A DNA stretch of 34,562 nucleotides from Anaerolineae bacterium (GTDB lineage Bacteria; Chloroflexota; Anaerolineae; JAAYZQ01), in NCBI GenBank assembly GCA_016929795.1, contig JAFGIA010000293.1, positions 1 through 34,562 on the forward strand. Direction: 5' to 3'. Position 1 is the stretch's first letter. The number at the start of each line of letters is the position of its first letter. Made by a program: the position numbers and the translations under genes. The notes beneath the pieces were generated by a model. That model saw only the letters and a list, made by a program, of their open reading frames with translations, searched no databases and was not told the DNA's origin. Below are positions 16,197 through 30,300 of the stretch, piece by piece.

Positions 16197-18016
16197 AGGA
16201 TCTCTTCCATACCACGGCCCAGGTCGTCATCAAGGAAAGAACCTTTTTGCAGGAGTGCTTCAGCCTGCTCGCTCAGGCGCCGGCGCTCTCCTGCCGTCAG
16301 CGTCTTGGCCGTGATCACAATGATCCGCGTGTCTGCCAGCCGTTTATCGGCACGGATCTCTTCCAATACCTCAAATCCGTCCATTTCGGGCATCATCAGG
16401 TCGAGCAACACCAGGTCGGGCAGTTGCTCGCGCACCAAGGCCAACCCGGCACGCCCATCTGCCGCTTCCATCACCTGGTACTCGCCCCGCGCCTGCAGAA
16501 TGCGCCGCAGCAGGCGGCGCGCATCCGGGTCATCCTCCACGATCGCCACCCGTCGCACTCGCGTGTCGAGGCGGTCCAGTGAGGTCAGCAATCCTTCCTC
16601 TGTCCCACTCGCGCGCTGGGCCTCGCTGGCATCGAGGTTTCGCGCCCACGTATCACCCAGCAGATGCTTTTCGACAGGGAAGGTGTGCCCGGAGCAGTTG
16701 ACGACCACCACGTCCTCCGGCTTGATCACGCCGGCACTTACCATCTTGAAGAGGCCGCCAAAGGCCAGCCCTGCCGCGGGCTCCATAGAGATCCCATCCA
16801 TCTTGGCCATCACGTGCATCGCCCGGAAGGCGTCGTCGTCGCTGACAGCCTCGAACGCACCACCCCGCTCGCGGATCACGCGCTGCAGGAAGGTGTACGC
16901 CAGTCCCGGGTAGCCAGTCGCCACCGTCGTGATCAGTGTCATTGGGTTCTCCACGGGCTCGGCAACTTCCAGCCCCTTGGCAAAAGAGTGCACCATGGGC
17001 GCGCACCCCTCTGCCTGGATGCACGCCAGCTTGGGGATGCGATCGATCAGCCCCATATCGTATAGTTCTTTGAAGCCCTTCCACACGCCCACCGGCCCCA
17101 GCCCGCCGCTGACTGCCTGAAAGTACCAATCAGGCGCACGCAGAGGAAAGGGCCCATCCCCATCGGCCAATTCCAGTCCGTCAATGGGCGCACGCAGGAA
17201 GCTCAACCCTGCGCCACTGGGGTGATACTGCCCACTCCTGTGCGCGATTTCAAACCACCTCAACTGCTCGGCGATCTCGAACGCCACAGTCTTCATACTC
17301 TCTTTGGCCGCAAAACTCTTGATCCCGGCGTCGAGATGCAGCCCTTTGCGCCGCGCAAAGTCGGCTGCCACCTTCTTGGTCTGATCGTAGGTTCCGGTCA
17401 CCTTGATCACTTCGGACCCATACAGTGCCACTTCGCGCATTTTGTCGGCAGGCACGCTGCTGGTCAGAAATGTCCACAGCTTGATGCCGGCCAGGGCAGA
17501 ATAGGCGGAATAGGAAATGGCCACGTTGCCCGTGGACGCAACGACGGCCTCGGTAATCCCCTGCTCCTTCATGACCGAGATGGCAAGCGCCGCTTGCCGG
17601 TCCTTGAAGGACCCTGTCGGGCCCTGGCGCTCGTCCTTGATATAGATGTTCGGCCGGCCCAGCATCATGCCCAGGTTCACCGCCTGGACGAGAGGGGTAC
17701 CCCCCTCTCCCATACTCAGGGCGTTGCCTATATCCTGCAGGGGCAGCAGCTCCCAGTAGCGCCACATGCCGAATGGGCGCTGTGCCAGTTTCTTGGACCA
17801 CTCCTGGCCGAGCACCCCGTAATCGTAGCGCAGATCGAGCCACTCTCCCCCACATGCCGGGCAGCTCGCGGGCCACCTGCCACCTGAATGACCAGGCCAA
17901 GGTCCCTGGGGTACAGGGGGGTACTCGGCAGGCCCTACCGCGCTGTCCAGAGCTTCCTGGTGCCCACATGCCGGGCAATCGATCCACAACTGTTTGGTTA
18001 CCTGTTGCATAGCCAC
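16181..18016 (-). CDS. threonine synthase-like PLP enzyme fused to a response-regulator receiver domain
   Basis: A 611-residue fusion. Residues 1-485 form a threonine synthase-type fold II PLP enzyme, which would convert O-phosphohomoserine to threonine: N-terminal zinc knuckle (Cys 14, 17, 52, 55), GEGGTPLV (103-110), PLP lysine K138 in GSFKDR, STGNVA and VVNCSGH. Residues 488-611 are a complete CheY-like receiver: acidic E494/D495/D496, phospho-acceptor D539 in LLDLMMPEMDG, T569 and K571. A linker of a few residues joins them with no stop or frameshift. A segment containing family B hairpins is inserted between the two cysteine pairs, and about 38 extra residues lie before APDWYFQAVSGG. Start GTG 18016 has AAAGGA 7 nt upstream. 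It follows the hybrid kinase gene by 123 nt on the same strand, so the kinase is an obvious candidate phosphodonor. Regulation of the enzyme by phosphorylation is inference; the PLP domain could instead be a ligand sensor. Confidence 0.87.
   Translation of the reverse strand: MAMQQVTKQLWIDCPACGHQEALDSAVGPAEYPPVPQGPWPGHSGGRWPASCPACGGEWLDLRYDYGVLGQEWSKKLAQRPFGMWRYWELLPLQDIGNALSMGEGGTPLVQAVNLGMMLGRPNIYIKDERQGPTGSFKDRQAALAISVMKEQGITEAVVASTGNVAISYSAYSALAGIKLWTFLTSSVPADKMREVALYGSEVIKVTGTYDQTKKVAADFARRKGLHLDAGIKSFAAKESMKTVAFEIAEQLRWFEIAHRSGQYHPSGAGLSFLRAPIDGLELADGDGPFPLRAPDWYFQAVSGGLGPVGVWKGFKELYDMGLIDRIPKLACIQAEGCAPMVHSFAKGLEVAEPVENPMTLITTVATGYPGLAYTFLQRVIRERGGAFEAVSDDDAFRAMHVMAKMDGISMEPAAGLAFGGLFKMVSAGVIKPEDVVVVNCSGHTFPVEKHLLGDTWARNLDASEAQRASGTEEGLLTSLDRLDTRVRRVAIVEDDPDARRLLRRILQARGEYQVMEAADGRAGLALVREQLPDLVLLDLMMPEMDGFEVLEEIRADKRLADTRIIVITAKTLTAGERRRLSEQAEALLQKGSFLDDDLGRGMEEILGTLP
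17904..17927 (-). repeat. family B hairpin inside the ThrC zinc-knuckle loop, with adjoining half copy
   Basis: CCCTG and CAGGG arms around GGGTA (17904-17918), followed directly by a half copy GGGTACTCGG (17918-17927). Translated on the minus strand it gives PAEYPPVPQGP, between Cys17 and Cys52 of the ThrC domain. Confidence 0.65.
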
Positions 18017-18043
18017 CCCATTGTCCTTTCATTAAGGGGGGAA

Positions 18044-18078
18044 GTTGGTGTGTGTGCGGTGCCCGCACACACACCAAC
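18044..18078 (-). promoter_or_regulatory. perfect 16-bp hairpin in the leader of the ThrC-receiver gene
   Basis: GTTGGTGTGTGTGCGG (18044-18059) and its exact complement (18063-18078) flank a 3-nt loop, with G and C runs outside that could extend the stem. It sits 28 nt upstream of the GTG at 18016 and 62 nt after the kinase stop. There is no U-run on either strand. It could end transcription of the kinase operon, stabilise a processed 3' end, or control thrC translation. Confidence 0.5.
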
Positions 18079-18102
18079 CCCCGATTATTGAGCAGAGCGG
18101 GC

Positions 18103-18128
18103 GCGACGGTCGCGGCCGCAACGGTCGC
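18103..18128 (+). repeat. family A repeats, intergenic pair
   Basis: GCGACGGTCGC (18103-18113, one change) and GCAACGGTCGC (18118-18128), 15 nt apart, immediately downstream of the hybrid kinase stop. This is the only clearly non-coding occurrence of the family in the window. Confidence 0.65.
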
Positions 18129-18139
18129 GGGCGCTCGGC

Positions 18140-22855
<4,716 letters not shown>

Positions 22856-22926
22856 AGTCTATACTCCTTCCAGGTGCAAGCAGCAAGCGATCGCCCTCGT
22901 ATCCCTGGCACCCAGGTGCTTGCCGT

Positions 22927-25900
22927 TTAGATCTTGTCTGCATCTTGCCCCACGACCGTTGCGCCCGCGACCGTTGCGCCCGCCACATCGTCTACAGCCC
23001 TGCTCGCAGTCAGCCTCACCAGCGCCCGCGATGTACCGAGCGCTCGCCCCAGCTCGACCGCTGTCGTCTCTAGAATATCGCGCATGTCGGTCGACGCGCG
23101 AATCCTGGCCGTGATCTCGCCGATCAGGCGCTCGCGCTCGGCAAGGCGTTGCGTGTCGGCAAACAGCCGGGCCGATTCCAGCGTTTGTCCCAACTGCTCG
23201 CTCACTGCCTCGAGCAGTGCATAATCGTCTTCGGACCACTGCCGGTCTCCGACCAGGGCCTCACCGGATCGGGGCCCGGCCCCGGGTTCGCCCTCCTCGG
23301 CCTCCCCGGGCGGAGGGGAAGCAGGGCGGGTGGGCACTTCTACGCCGATCACGCCCAGCTTTTGCCCGCGAAGCATAATCGGCACCGTGATGGTGCTCCA
23401 TTCCCCTTCCTCGTCAGCGGCCGCGACTGTTGCGCCCGCGACTGTTGCGGCCTCTTCGCGCGGGCCGGTGACTGCTTCCTCCGGCGCCGGATATACCTGG
23501 CGAATCGCCCCCCCGTCGTACAACAGTGCACCCTGTTCAAGCATCCGGTTCTGCCGTAGGTGATCCTCCCACCCACGCCGCAAATAGGTGCGGTGAGCCG
23601 CCTCTGCCTCTGCCAGGGCAGCGCGTGTCTCCTCCAGGAGGCGGACGTTTTGCAGGGCCAGAGCGACATGGTTGCTCAAGGTAACCAACAAATCTCGATC
23701 CTGTTCGTTGAATGCTCGAGGTTCGACGTAATTCCAAACCAAGATCATGCCGAGCACGCGGTCGCCCATGGAAATCGGCACGCCCAACGCCGAAGCAGGC
23801 GCTTGACCCTCGCGCACCAGGTTGTGCTTGATTCCTCGCTCCGACAGTTGCTCCATCACCCGCTCGCGCCACAACATTGGCTCACGAGTCTCGATCATGT
23901 AATCGATCACACCGCCCGTCCCGAACCGCAGCGGCGGAGGCGGCTCGACCACTTGCGCATCCAACACCATCAATGGAAATGTGATGTCACCCTGCTCGGC
24001 ATCGTACAACGCCACATACATGTTTTCGACACCGAGCAGTTGCACGGCTCCGCTGTGGGTCTGGGCCACCAGGCTCTCAACGTCCTGGCATGCGGCCAGC
24101 GCGCGACCGATCTCGTTCAGCAGCGCTTGTTCCTGCGCACGCCCCTGCGCCTCGTCGAACAGGCGCATGTTCTCGATGGCCGCGGCAGCCTGGTTGGCCA
24201 GGCCCGTCATCAGCTCCACGTCACTCTCGGTGAAATCATCCCTCTCCAACTTGTTTACCGCAGTCAGCGTCCCAATCACCGTGCCCCTGTACCGGATCGG
24301 CACTACGATGAGCGAGCCATGGCCGTGGTCTGCCCGCCGCTGCCTGCTCTCCTCATCCTCACGGGGATCAGGCATTCCCTTCAGTGACAGCACCGGTGCC
24401 TGGTTTCTCAGAACCCAACCCGTGAGGCCAGCCCACAACTCCTCAGCAGTCAAAGGGGCTGTGCTTTCATCGGGCCCACCCTGGAAATAATCGATCACTT
24501 TGCCTTGATCCATGTCGAGCCGGTAGAGCGCCACCATGTCGGCTGCCACTGCTTCGGCCACCGAATCGACGACCGCCTGCAGTGTGCTGTCGAGGCTCTC
24601 GAATGTTGCCACCATGCTCGCCGCACGATAGAGCGCCTGCGATTCCGTGAGTGCCTCCTCCATCGATCTGAGGAGCCGCCGGTTCTCCATCGCGATACTC
24701 AGTTGGTCGGCAACCGCCTGCACCAGCGCCACTTCGCGCTCTGTGAACTCGTACACATCGTCCGTCGAATCGGCGCCGAGCGCGCCCAAAACCTTGGTGC
24801 CAGCCGCCGTCCGGCCGAAGATAGGCACCAGCAGCAGCGATCGGTAGCCCAACTCTGTCGCTATCTCGCGCACCGGCGCAACCAGTTCGCTCGTCAGCGC
24901 ATCGTGCACCACCACAGGCTTGGCCGTTGCCACCAACTGCTCCATCGCCGGATTGCCCGCGACGGGCAGCGTCATTCCCGCCTCCACCAACTGCCCCCCC
25001 CGCACCAGTGCTCTCAGCGTTCCCGTCGGCGCCAGCCCATCTCTCCCGCTTCCTGCAGCCCGACCGGGAGCCAGGTCCAGCAGCAACACCCCGCCCTGCT
25101 TTAGCCCTATCACGTCCAGGTACTGAGGCAGAATGAACTCGAACATCTCCTGCTCGTCGTCCAGTTGGCCCAACCTTTGCGTCAGGCGCAGCAACACCTC
25201 TGTCTCCCGCAGCGCCTGCTGAGTCTGCTCGAACAGGCGCCGGTTCTCGACGTACCCCGCAATGCGCCGGGCCACATCACCCAGCAGCGCACTCTCTTCG
25301 TCCAGGAACTCGTGCGCATCTCTGTAGGCGATGCAGATCTTGCCCTTACCACCCGCGGCCGTTGCACCCGCGACCGTTGCGCCCGCCACCTGCAAGTTTT
25401 GCACCATCTGCCAGGGCGATTGCAGCGCCTCTGCCACCCCGTACAGCCTTCCTTCCAGCTCAATGGCCACGATGGCGCTGTCTGGAAACTGCATCGCCGC
25501 CGGCAGCCGCCCGCACACCCACTCCAGCAGCTCACCTACCGGCGGCGCCTGGTCGATCTTGCGCCCCACATCGTTCAGGCAGCCCAGCTCATTCACGCGC
25601 ATGTCCAGCAGCAGGCGCGCCCGCTGCTCCTCGTCAAAAAGGCGCGCCCCCTCCAGCGCCTGTGCCACCTGCTCGGCGACCGCCTCGAGCAGCGCCACAT
25701 CATCGGGCAGCAGTGGGTTCTGAGGGTCGGCCTCAACCCCTAGAATGCCGAATGTTTCCCCCCACACGCTCAGAGGGGCAATGCTGGCCGAGCGCCGATC
25801 CAGAGCAGGGCCGGCCAGATCTCCCCGAGCCAAGGCCAGCTCCCCCTCCGCCCCCGAGACACCGTGGGGCTCGGGCTTGACCTCTGCCTGGTCGTAACGG

Positions 25901-27387
25901 TAACCTGTCGCCCTCACCTGCTGTTGAAATGCTTCCCATCCCTCGCGGCTCGCCCTTCGGTACAACCCTTCAAGTGTCCTCAGGCTCTCCTCAGTTTGCT
26001 CGCGCAGCCGCGTCGATTCGATCGCGATCGCGATCTGCCCGCATAGCCCCTCGAGCACCAACTCATCCTCTTCCGTCAGTGCTCCCGCCCGATCGCTCTG
26101 TACATCGAGCACCCCCACGACCTCCTCGTGCCGGCCCCCGTGTACCCCACGGCCCTCGGGCTGAGCACCCTCGGGCCTCGTTCGGCGCAGCACGATCGGC
26201 ACTGCCAGCTCGCCTTTCGTATCCGGCAGGAGTGGATCATAGATCCATTCCGGGTCATCGCTGACGTTGGGCACCAACACGGCCTGCCCTGTCGCACCGG
26301 CACGCCCCACTACCCCTTCACCCGCCGGCACAAAAGATCCCTGCCCCACCAACTGCTCTCCGATCTCGCCATAGCCGGCGACAGACAGCCACCTGCCCTC
26401 GCCCCGAGTACCCTCGGGCCGGCTCGCCAGAAAGAGCTGCGTGTGATAGTAACCGAACCGCTCCTTCACCAGCGTCACCACACGGCGGTAGATCTCGTCC
26501 AGCGCCGGTGCACTGGCGATCTCTTGAGCGATCTCGGTGCTGGTCTGAACCTGCCGTCCACGGCGTGCCAGCGACTCCTGGATCTGCTGCTCCAACCTTT
26601 TCTGCTCCGTGATGTCAGTCAACTGCGCGAGGGTGCGCACATTGCCCGCCGAATCGGTGATGACCGCCGAGCTGATCTCCACACGGCGCTTTTCACCACT
26701 CTTGCGCACGATGTTGAATTCGTAGCGTGGGGGGACATCCTCACCTCGTTGACGGCGGACATATCGATCGGCCACCATCTGCTTGCTCTCATCATCCAAA
26801 AAGAGCTGGAACGGCTGGCCAATCACTTCCTCGCGCTGGTAACCGACGAGCCCGAGCAACTGGTCGTTGGCATAGATAAACCTGTAGTTGTTATCGACGA
26901 TAAAGATGCCGGCCATCGAGTTCTCGACCACAGAGCGAAAGAGCTCCTCGCTCTCGCGCAGTGCCTGGTCGGCTCTTTCGTGCTCGGCCAGGTCTGTGCT
27001 GAGCGCAGTGCGCCCGGTGGCACTCGACTCGAGCGCCTCTCGTGCCCGGGCCAGCGTTTCCCACAGGAACGTCGCCGTCTCGACGTCGTCCACCTGGGGG
27101 ATCAGTGTCTGTTCCAGGGCCGACAGTCGCCGCCGTAGCCATCCCATGGACGCGCCTGCATCCATCTCCTCGCCCACCCCCGCCACCAGCGGCGCCCCGT
27201 CACCCGTCTCCAGGCAGCGCGCCACCAGCGCCAGATCCCTGCGTGCGTCCCATGCCTGGGCCTGGCCTCCGTCCACCCCCTGCAAGCGGCGCTCGTATCG
27301 CTCCGCCAGGTCGTCCATTGCCTGAACCAGCCGTGCCGCGAGTCGTTGCACCCTACTCGCCTCCCTCTCCATTATCCCGACCGCCAT
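22927..27387 (-). CDS. PAS and multi-GAF sensor protein without kinase domain
   Basis: About 1486 residues, no membrane segment. A helical N-terminus (1-140) is followed by a PAS domain (about 145-265, with NSMAGIFIVDNNYRFIYAN and a closing DITEQK motif), then about seven GAF or GAF-like units, each closed by a helix such as ALEGARLFDEE or ALQNVRLLEET. Two units are short and preceded by a LYRR...W linker. The chain ends with an ITARIRAS...VELGRALG...RALVRL module and ATVA repeats, with no HisKA, ATPase, cyclase or receiver domain. Start: ATG 27387 (MAVGI) overlaps the previous gene's end by 35 nt; ATG 27372 is equally possible; the ORF extends to 27621 but that part lies wholly inside the previous gene. 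Ligands are not identifiable. It likely passes signals by contact to the hybrid kinase encoded next. Confidence 0.85.
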   Translation of the reverse strand: MAVGIMEREASRVQRLAARLVQAMDDLAERYERRLQGVDGGQAQAWDARRDLALVARCLETGDGAPLVAGVGEEMDAGASMGWLRRRLSALEQTLIPQVDDVETATFLWETLARAREALESSATGRTALSTDLAEHERADQALRESEELFRSVVENSMAGIFIVDNNYRFIYANDQLLGLVGYQREEVIGQPFQLFLDDESKQMVADRYVRRQRGEDVPPRYEFNIVRKSGEKRRVEISSAVITDSAGNVRTLAQLTDITEQKRLEQQIQESLARRGRQVQTSTEIAQEIASAPALDEIYRRVVTLVKERFGYYHTQLFLASRPEGTRGEGRWLSVAGYGEIGEQLVGQGSFVPAGEGVVGRAGATGQAVLVPNVSDDPEWIYDPLLPDTKGELAVPIVLRRTRPEGAQPEGRGVHGGRHEEVVGVLDVQSDRAGALTEEDELVLEGLCGQIAIAIESTRLREQTEESLRTLEGLYRRASREGWEAFQQQVRATGYRYDQAEVKPEPHGVSGAEGELALARGDLAGPALDRRSASIAPLSVWGETFGILGVEADPQNPLLPDDVALLEAVAEQVAQALEGARLFDEEQRARLLLDMRVNELGCLNDVGRKIDQAPPVGELLEWVCGRLPAAMQFPDSAIVAIELEGRLYGVAEALQSPWQMVQNLQVAGATVAGATAAGGKGKICIAYRDAHEFLDEESALLGDVARRIAGYVENRRLFEQTQQALRETEVLLRLTQRLGQLDDEQEMFEFILPQYLDVIGLKQGGVLLLDLAPGRAAGSGRDGLAPTGTLRALVRGGQLVEAGMTLPVAGNPAMEQLVATAKPVVVHDALTSELVAPVREIATELGYRSLLLVPIFGRTAAGTKVLGALGADSTDDVYEFTEREVALVQAVADQLSIAMENRRLLRSMEEALTESQALYRAASMVATFESLDSTLQAVVDSVAEAVAADMVALYRLDMDQGKVIDYFQGGPDESTAPLTAEELWAGLTGWVLRNQAPVLSLKGMPDPREDEESRQRRADHGHGSLIVVPIRYRGTVIGTLTAVNKLERDDFTESDVELMTGLANQAAAAIENMRLFDEAQGRAQEQALLNEIGRALAACQDVESLVAQTHSGAVQLLGVENMYVALYDAEQGDITFPLMVLDAQVVEPPPPLRFGTGGVIDYMIETREPMLWRERVMEQLSERGIKHNLVREGQAPASALGVPISMGDRVLGMILVWNYVEPRAFNEQDRDLLVTLSNHVALALQNVRLLEETRAALAEAEAAHRTYLRRGWEDHLRQNRMLEQGALLYDGGAIRQVYPAPEEAVTGPREEAATVAGATVAAADEEGEWSTITVPIMLRGQKLGVIGVEVPTRPASPPPGEAEEGEPGAGPRSGEALVGDRQWSEDDYALLEAVSEQLGQTLESARLFADTQRLAERERLIGEITARIRASTDMRDILETTAVELGRALGTSRALVRLTASRAVDDVAGATVAGATVVGQDADKI
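22952..22977 (-). repeat. family A repeats at the C-terminus of the PAS-GAF protein
   Basis: ACGACCGTTGC (22952-22962) and GCGACCGTTGC (22967-22977), 15 nt apart, encoding GATVAGATVVG within the last 20 residues. Confidence 0.75.
23423..23448 (-). repeat. family A repeats, T variant
   Basis: Two copies of GCGACTGTTGC (23423-23433, 23438-23448), 15 nt apart. The C-to-T change turns the Val-side codon silently, and the peptide remains ATVAGATVA. Confidence 0.7.
25355..25380 (-). repeat. family A repeats in a GAF loop
   Basis: GCGGCCGTTGC (25355-25365) and GCGACCGTTGC (25370-25380), 15 nt apart, encoding GATVAGATAAG in the loop between two strands of the third GAF unit. Confidence 0.7.
26138..26152 (-). 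repeat. family B hairpin, CCGTG-arm variant
   Basis: CCGTG-TACCC-CACGG, where both arms differ from the common CCGAG/CTCGG form in a compensated way. It encodes GRGVHG in GAF 1 of the PAS-GAF protein (about 412-417). Confidence 0.65.
26403..26418 (-). repeat. family B hairpin in GAF 1 of the PAS-GAF protein
   Basis: Perfect CCCGAG-TACC-CTCGGG, encoding RPEGTRG (323-329) right after the GAF strand TQLFLAS. Confidence 0.75.
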
Positions 27388-30300
27388 TCCCCCCAGCCGC
27401 CCGCGCGTCCGTAGGGGCGGGGTCACCCCGCCCTCCCCGCGGCCGGCCCAGGCGGATAAAAGCGGGGCGGTCCAGAGCGGCGCCCAGTTCACGCACCGCC
27501 GCGCGCATGATGGTGTCCGGGTTCGTCGATGCCCGCACGCGCGATGTGATCTCGCGCACCACTCGCTCATATTGAGCGCGCGCTTCGGCCTCTTCAAACA
27601 GGCGTGCATTCTGCACGGCAATCGCCGCCTGGCTCGCCACTGCCATGAGCAAGTCTCGATCGCGCTCAGTATAGAGATTGGGCGTATCGTAGCTCTGTAC
27701 CGCGATGACGCCCAGCACCTGTGCTCCGATGACCATCGGCGCGCCCAACCACGATTGTGCGGTTTGCCCGATCTGCTCCACCCCGGCCAGCCTGGAAGAG
27801 ATATAGTCGGCCACTCGCTCCCGAATCAGAAGCGCTTCCGCCGTTCTGATCACATACTCTGTCAACCCATTGCCGGCGCGGCGTGAGGACCACTTACGCT
27901 CTTGGCCATCCTCGAGCGACAGGGGGAACGACACTTCTTCCGTCTCGGGCTCGTAGAGCGCCACGTAAAAATGGCTGGCCTTCATCAGCCGCGATACGTA
28001 ACCCGAGATGCTCTGGAGCACCTCAGCCACATCCAACCGCGCCGTCAGTGCGCGCCCCAGCTCGTTCAGTACGGCCAGCTCCTCGGCACGTCGTTGACTT
28101 TCCTCGAACAGGCGGGCATTCTCCAGCGCGATGGCTGCCTGTGCAGCAAAGAGCTCCGCCAGCCGGATATCCCTGTCTTTGAAAGCCGCCCGTCCCTTCG
28201 CGACGCCGATTTCCAACACGCCGAGGCCGGTTTCGCCGCTGACAAGAGGCAGTGCCAGCAGCATCCCGAGGCGCTGTTCTTGTTCATACGCGGCCGCACG
28301 CCCCGCCCAGGCCTGATAATCATCCACCATCCTCATCTGGCCTTCCTGGAACACGCGCCCGGCCAGCCCTTCACCAGGCTGGAGCCGGCGGCCGACGTAC
28401 TCGGTCAAATAGCCAACGGCGACGGAAAAGACGAGCTCGTTCGCCCTCGGCTCGTAGAGGTAGAGGCCCGCCGTTTCGGCACCCAACAGCGCCGCCGCCC
28501 GCTCGACGACGATGGTCAGCAGTTGTGTGGTTTCCATGTGGGTGCTAATACGCAGCGAAGTTTCATAGAGGGATTGCAGCTCTGCGCTGCGCTGCTCTGT
28601 TTCTTCAAAGAGCTGGTTTTTCTCCAGCACCGTCGTGGCCTGATTGGCCAGCGTCTGAACCAGGCTCACCTCCTGCTCTTCAAAGGCACACCCCGGACTC
28701 TGCCGGTTCACCGATAGAACCCCCACCACACCCTGGCGGCCGATGAGCGGGATGGTCGCATTGGCCGCCAGGCCGGCCGCCCGGTAGGCCTCGCGCGCGT
28801 GAGGCTGAAGCTGCGGATCGTCAGACAGGACGCTCGAGGGCTGGCCGGTTTCCACCACCTTCTTGGTGAGCGGATAGTCATCGAGCGAAACGACTTCGCC
28901 GACGTGGACGGAATCGGATCCGGTGACAGAGTGCACACCTACACACGTCATCTGCGTTTCATCGACCAGGTAGATCCTCACCCTGTCTGCCCGGGCGATC
29001 CTCGCCACCTGCGGCAGCAGGACGGAGATCGCCTCGTCCAGCGTAAAGGCAGCATTCAGCTCGGCGAGCGCTGACTGAATCTGGGCCAGGCTCGACAATT
29101 GGGCCTGAGCCTGCTCAAAGAGGCGTGCGTTGTCGATGGCCACGCCTGCCTGGCTCGCCAACCCCTGCAGCAGGCTCACATCGCCCTCGTCAAAGGCGTT
29201 CAGCCGGTCACTTTGCACCGTCAGGACGCCAATCACCTCGCCTTTGACCCCGAGTACCCCTCGGCCTTTGATCGGCGTGTCCAGCTCGGCCTGCACCGGC
29301 TCCAACCCTTCCACCGTACCGTAGCGGCTATCTTGACGCACATCGTTGACGAGGATGGAAATAGCCGTGTTCACCGCCGCCACCGTTACGCCGTAGCCGT
29401 CCAGCGCCAGGCGCAGCTCTCCCCGCTGCCAGCGTGCCCCCGTGTCGCCGATCGTGCTGCTGCTGCGAAACACCAGGCATCGTTCGGGACCACTGCCTTC
29501 CAACAGCAAAATGCCGACGAAAAAGTGGCCAAATCGCTCCTTGATGGTGTCTACAATCTGCTGCAGCACCGCGTCCAGGTCGAGCACCGACGAGATGGCG
29601 CGCCCCACCTCGTTCACCGCCGCCAGCTCCTCAGCCCGCGCTTCCCTCTCGGCGAACAACCGGGCATTCTGGATCACCGACGCTGCCTGTGCTGCGAGGA
29701 GCTCGCCCAGATCCCTCTCTTCCGGCCGGTAAGGCCGGCCCACCTGGCTGCGCGTGGACACGAGCACCCCCACCGTCTCGGCCTGCCACGTCATGGGGAT
29801 GGCCATAGCCGAGATAAAGGGCGCGTCGGCAAAGGTAGCCGATCGCCCCTCCCACGTCAAATAGTCGTCGATGACCTGGATCTCGTTGTGCGCAAAAGCT
29901 CTGCCCGTCAGCCCTTGGCCCGGTTTCAGCCGCCGCCCCGCAAAATCGACCCCGCCTACCTGGTAGGTGATGGCCAACTCCAGCTCGCTCTCCTGATCCA
30001 GCCACAACCAGACGCCGCCGCCATCACTGTTCAGCAGGTCCATCGTCCGCCGCGTGAGCGCCTCCAGCACGGTGTGCAGGTCTCGCTGCTCTTGCGCCAG
30101 CTCGAGCGACACCCTGTGCAGCGCGCCGAGTTCGTCGGCCCGCCGCCGTGTCTCGGCGAACAATTGCGCGTTCTCAATAGCCGTCCCCGCCTGGCTGGCC
30201 AGCAGTTGCAGCACGCCGAGTTCGGTCTCATCGAAGGCAAAAGGCTGGTTACTCTGCACGTCGAGCGTGCCAATCACCCGCCCCCTGGTGATGATCGGCA

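Noticed and set aside
17693..17712. Palindrome with 8-bp arms GAGAGGGG/CCCCTCTC around TACC in the thrC part
   Set aside because: It matches the family B loop, but it encodes the conserved GEGGTPL motif of threonine synthase, so the sequence is explained by the protein.
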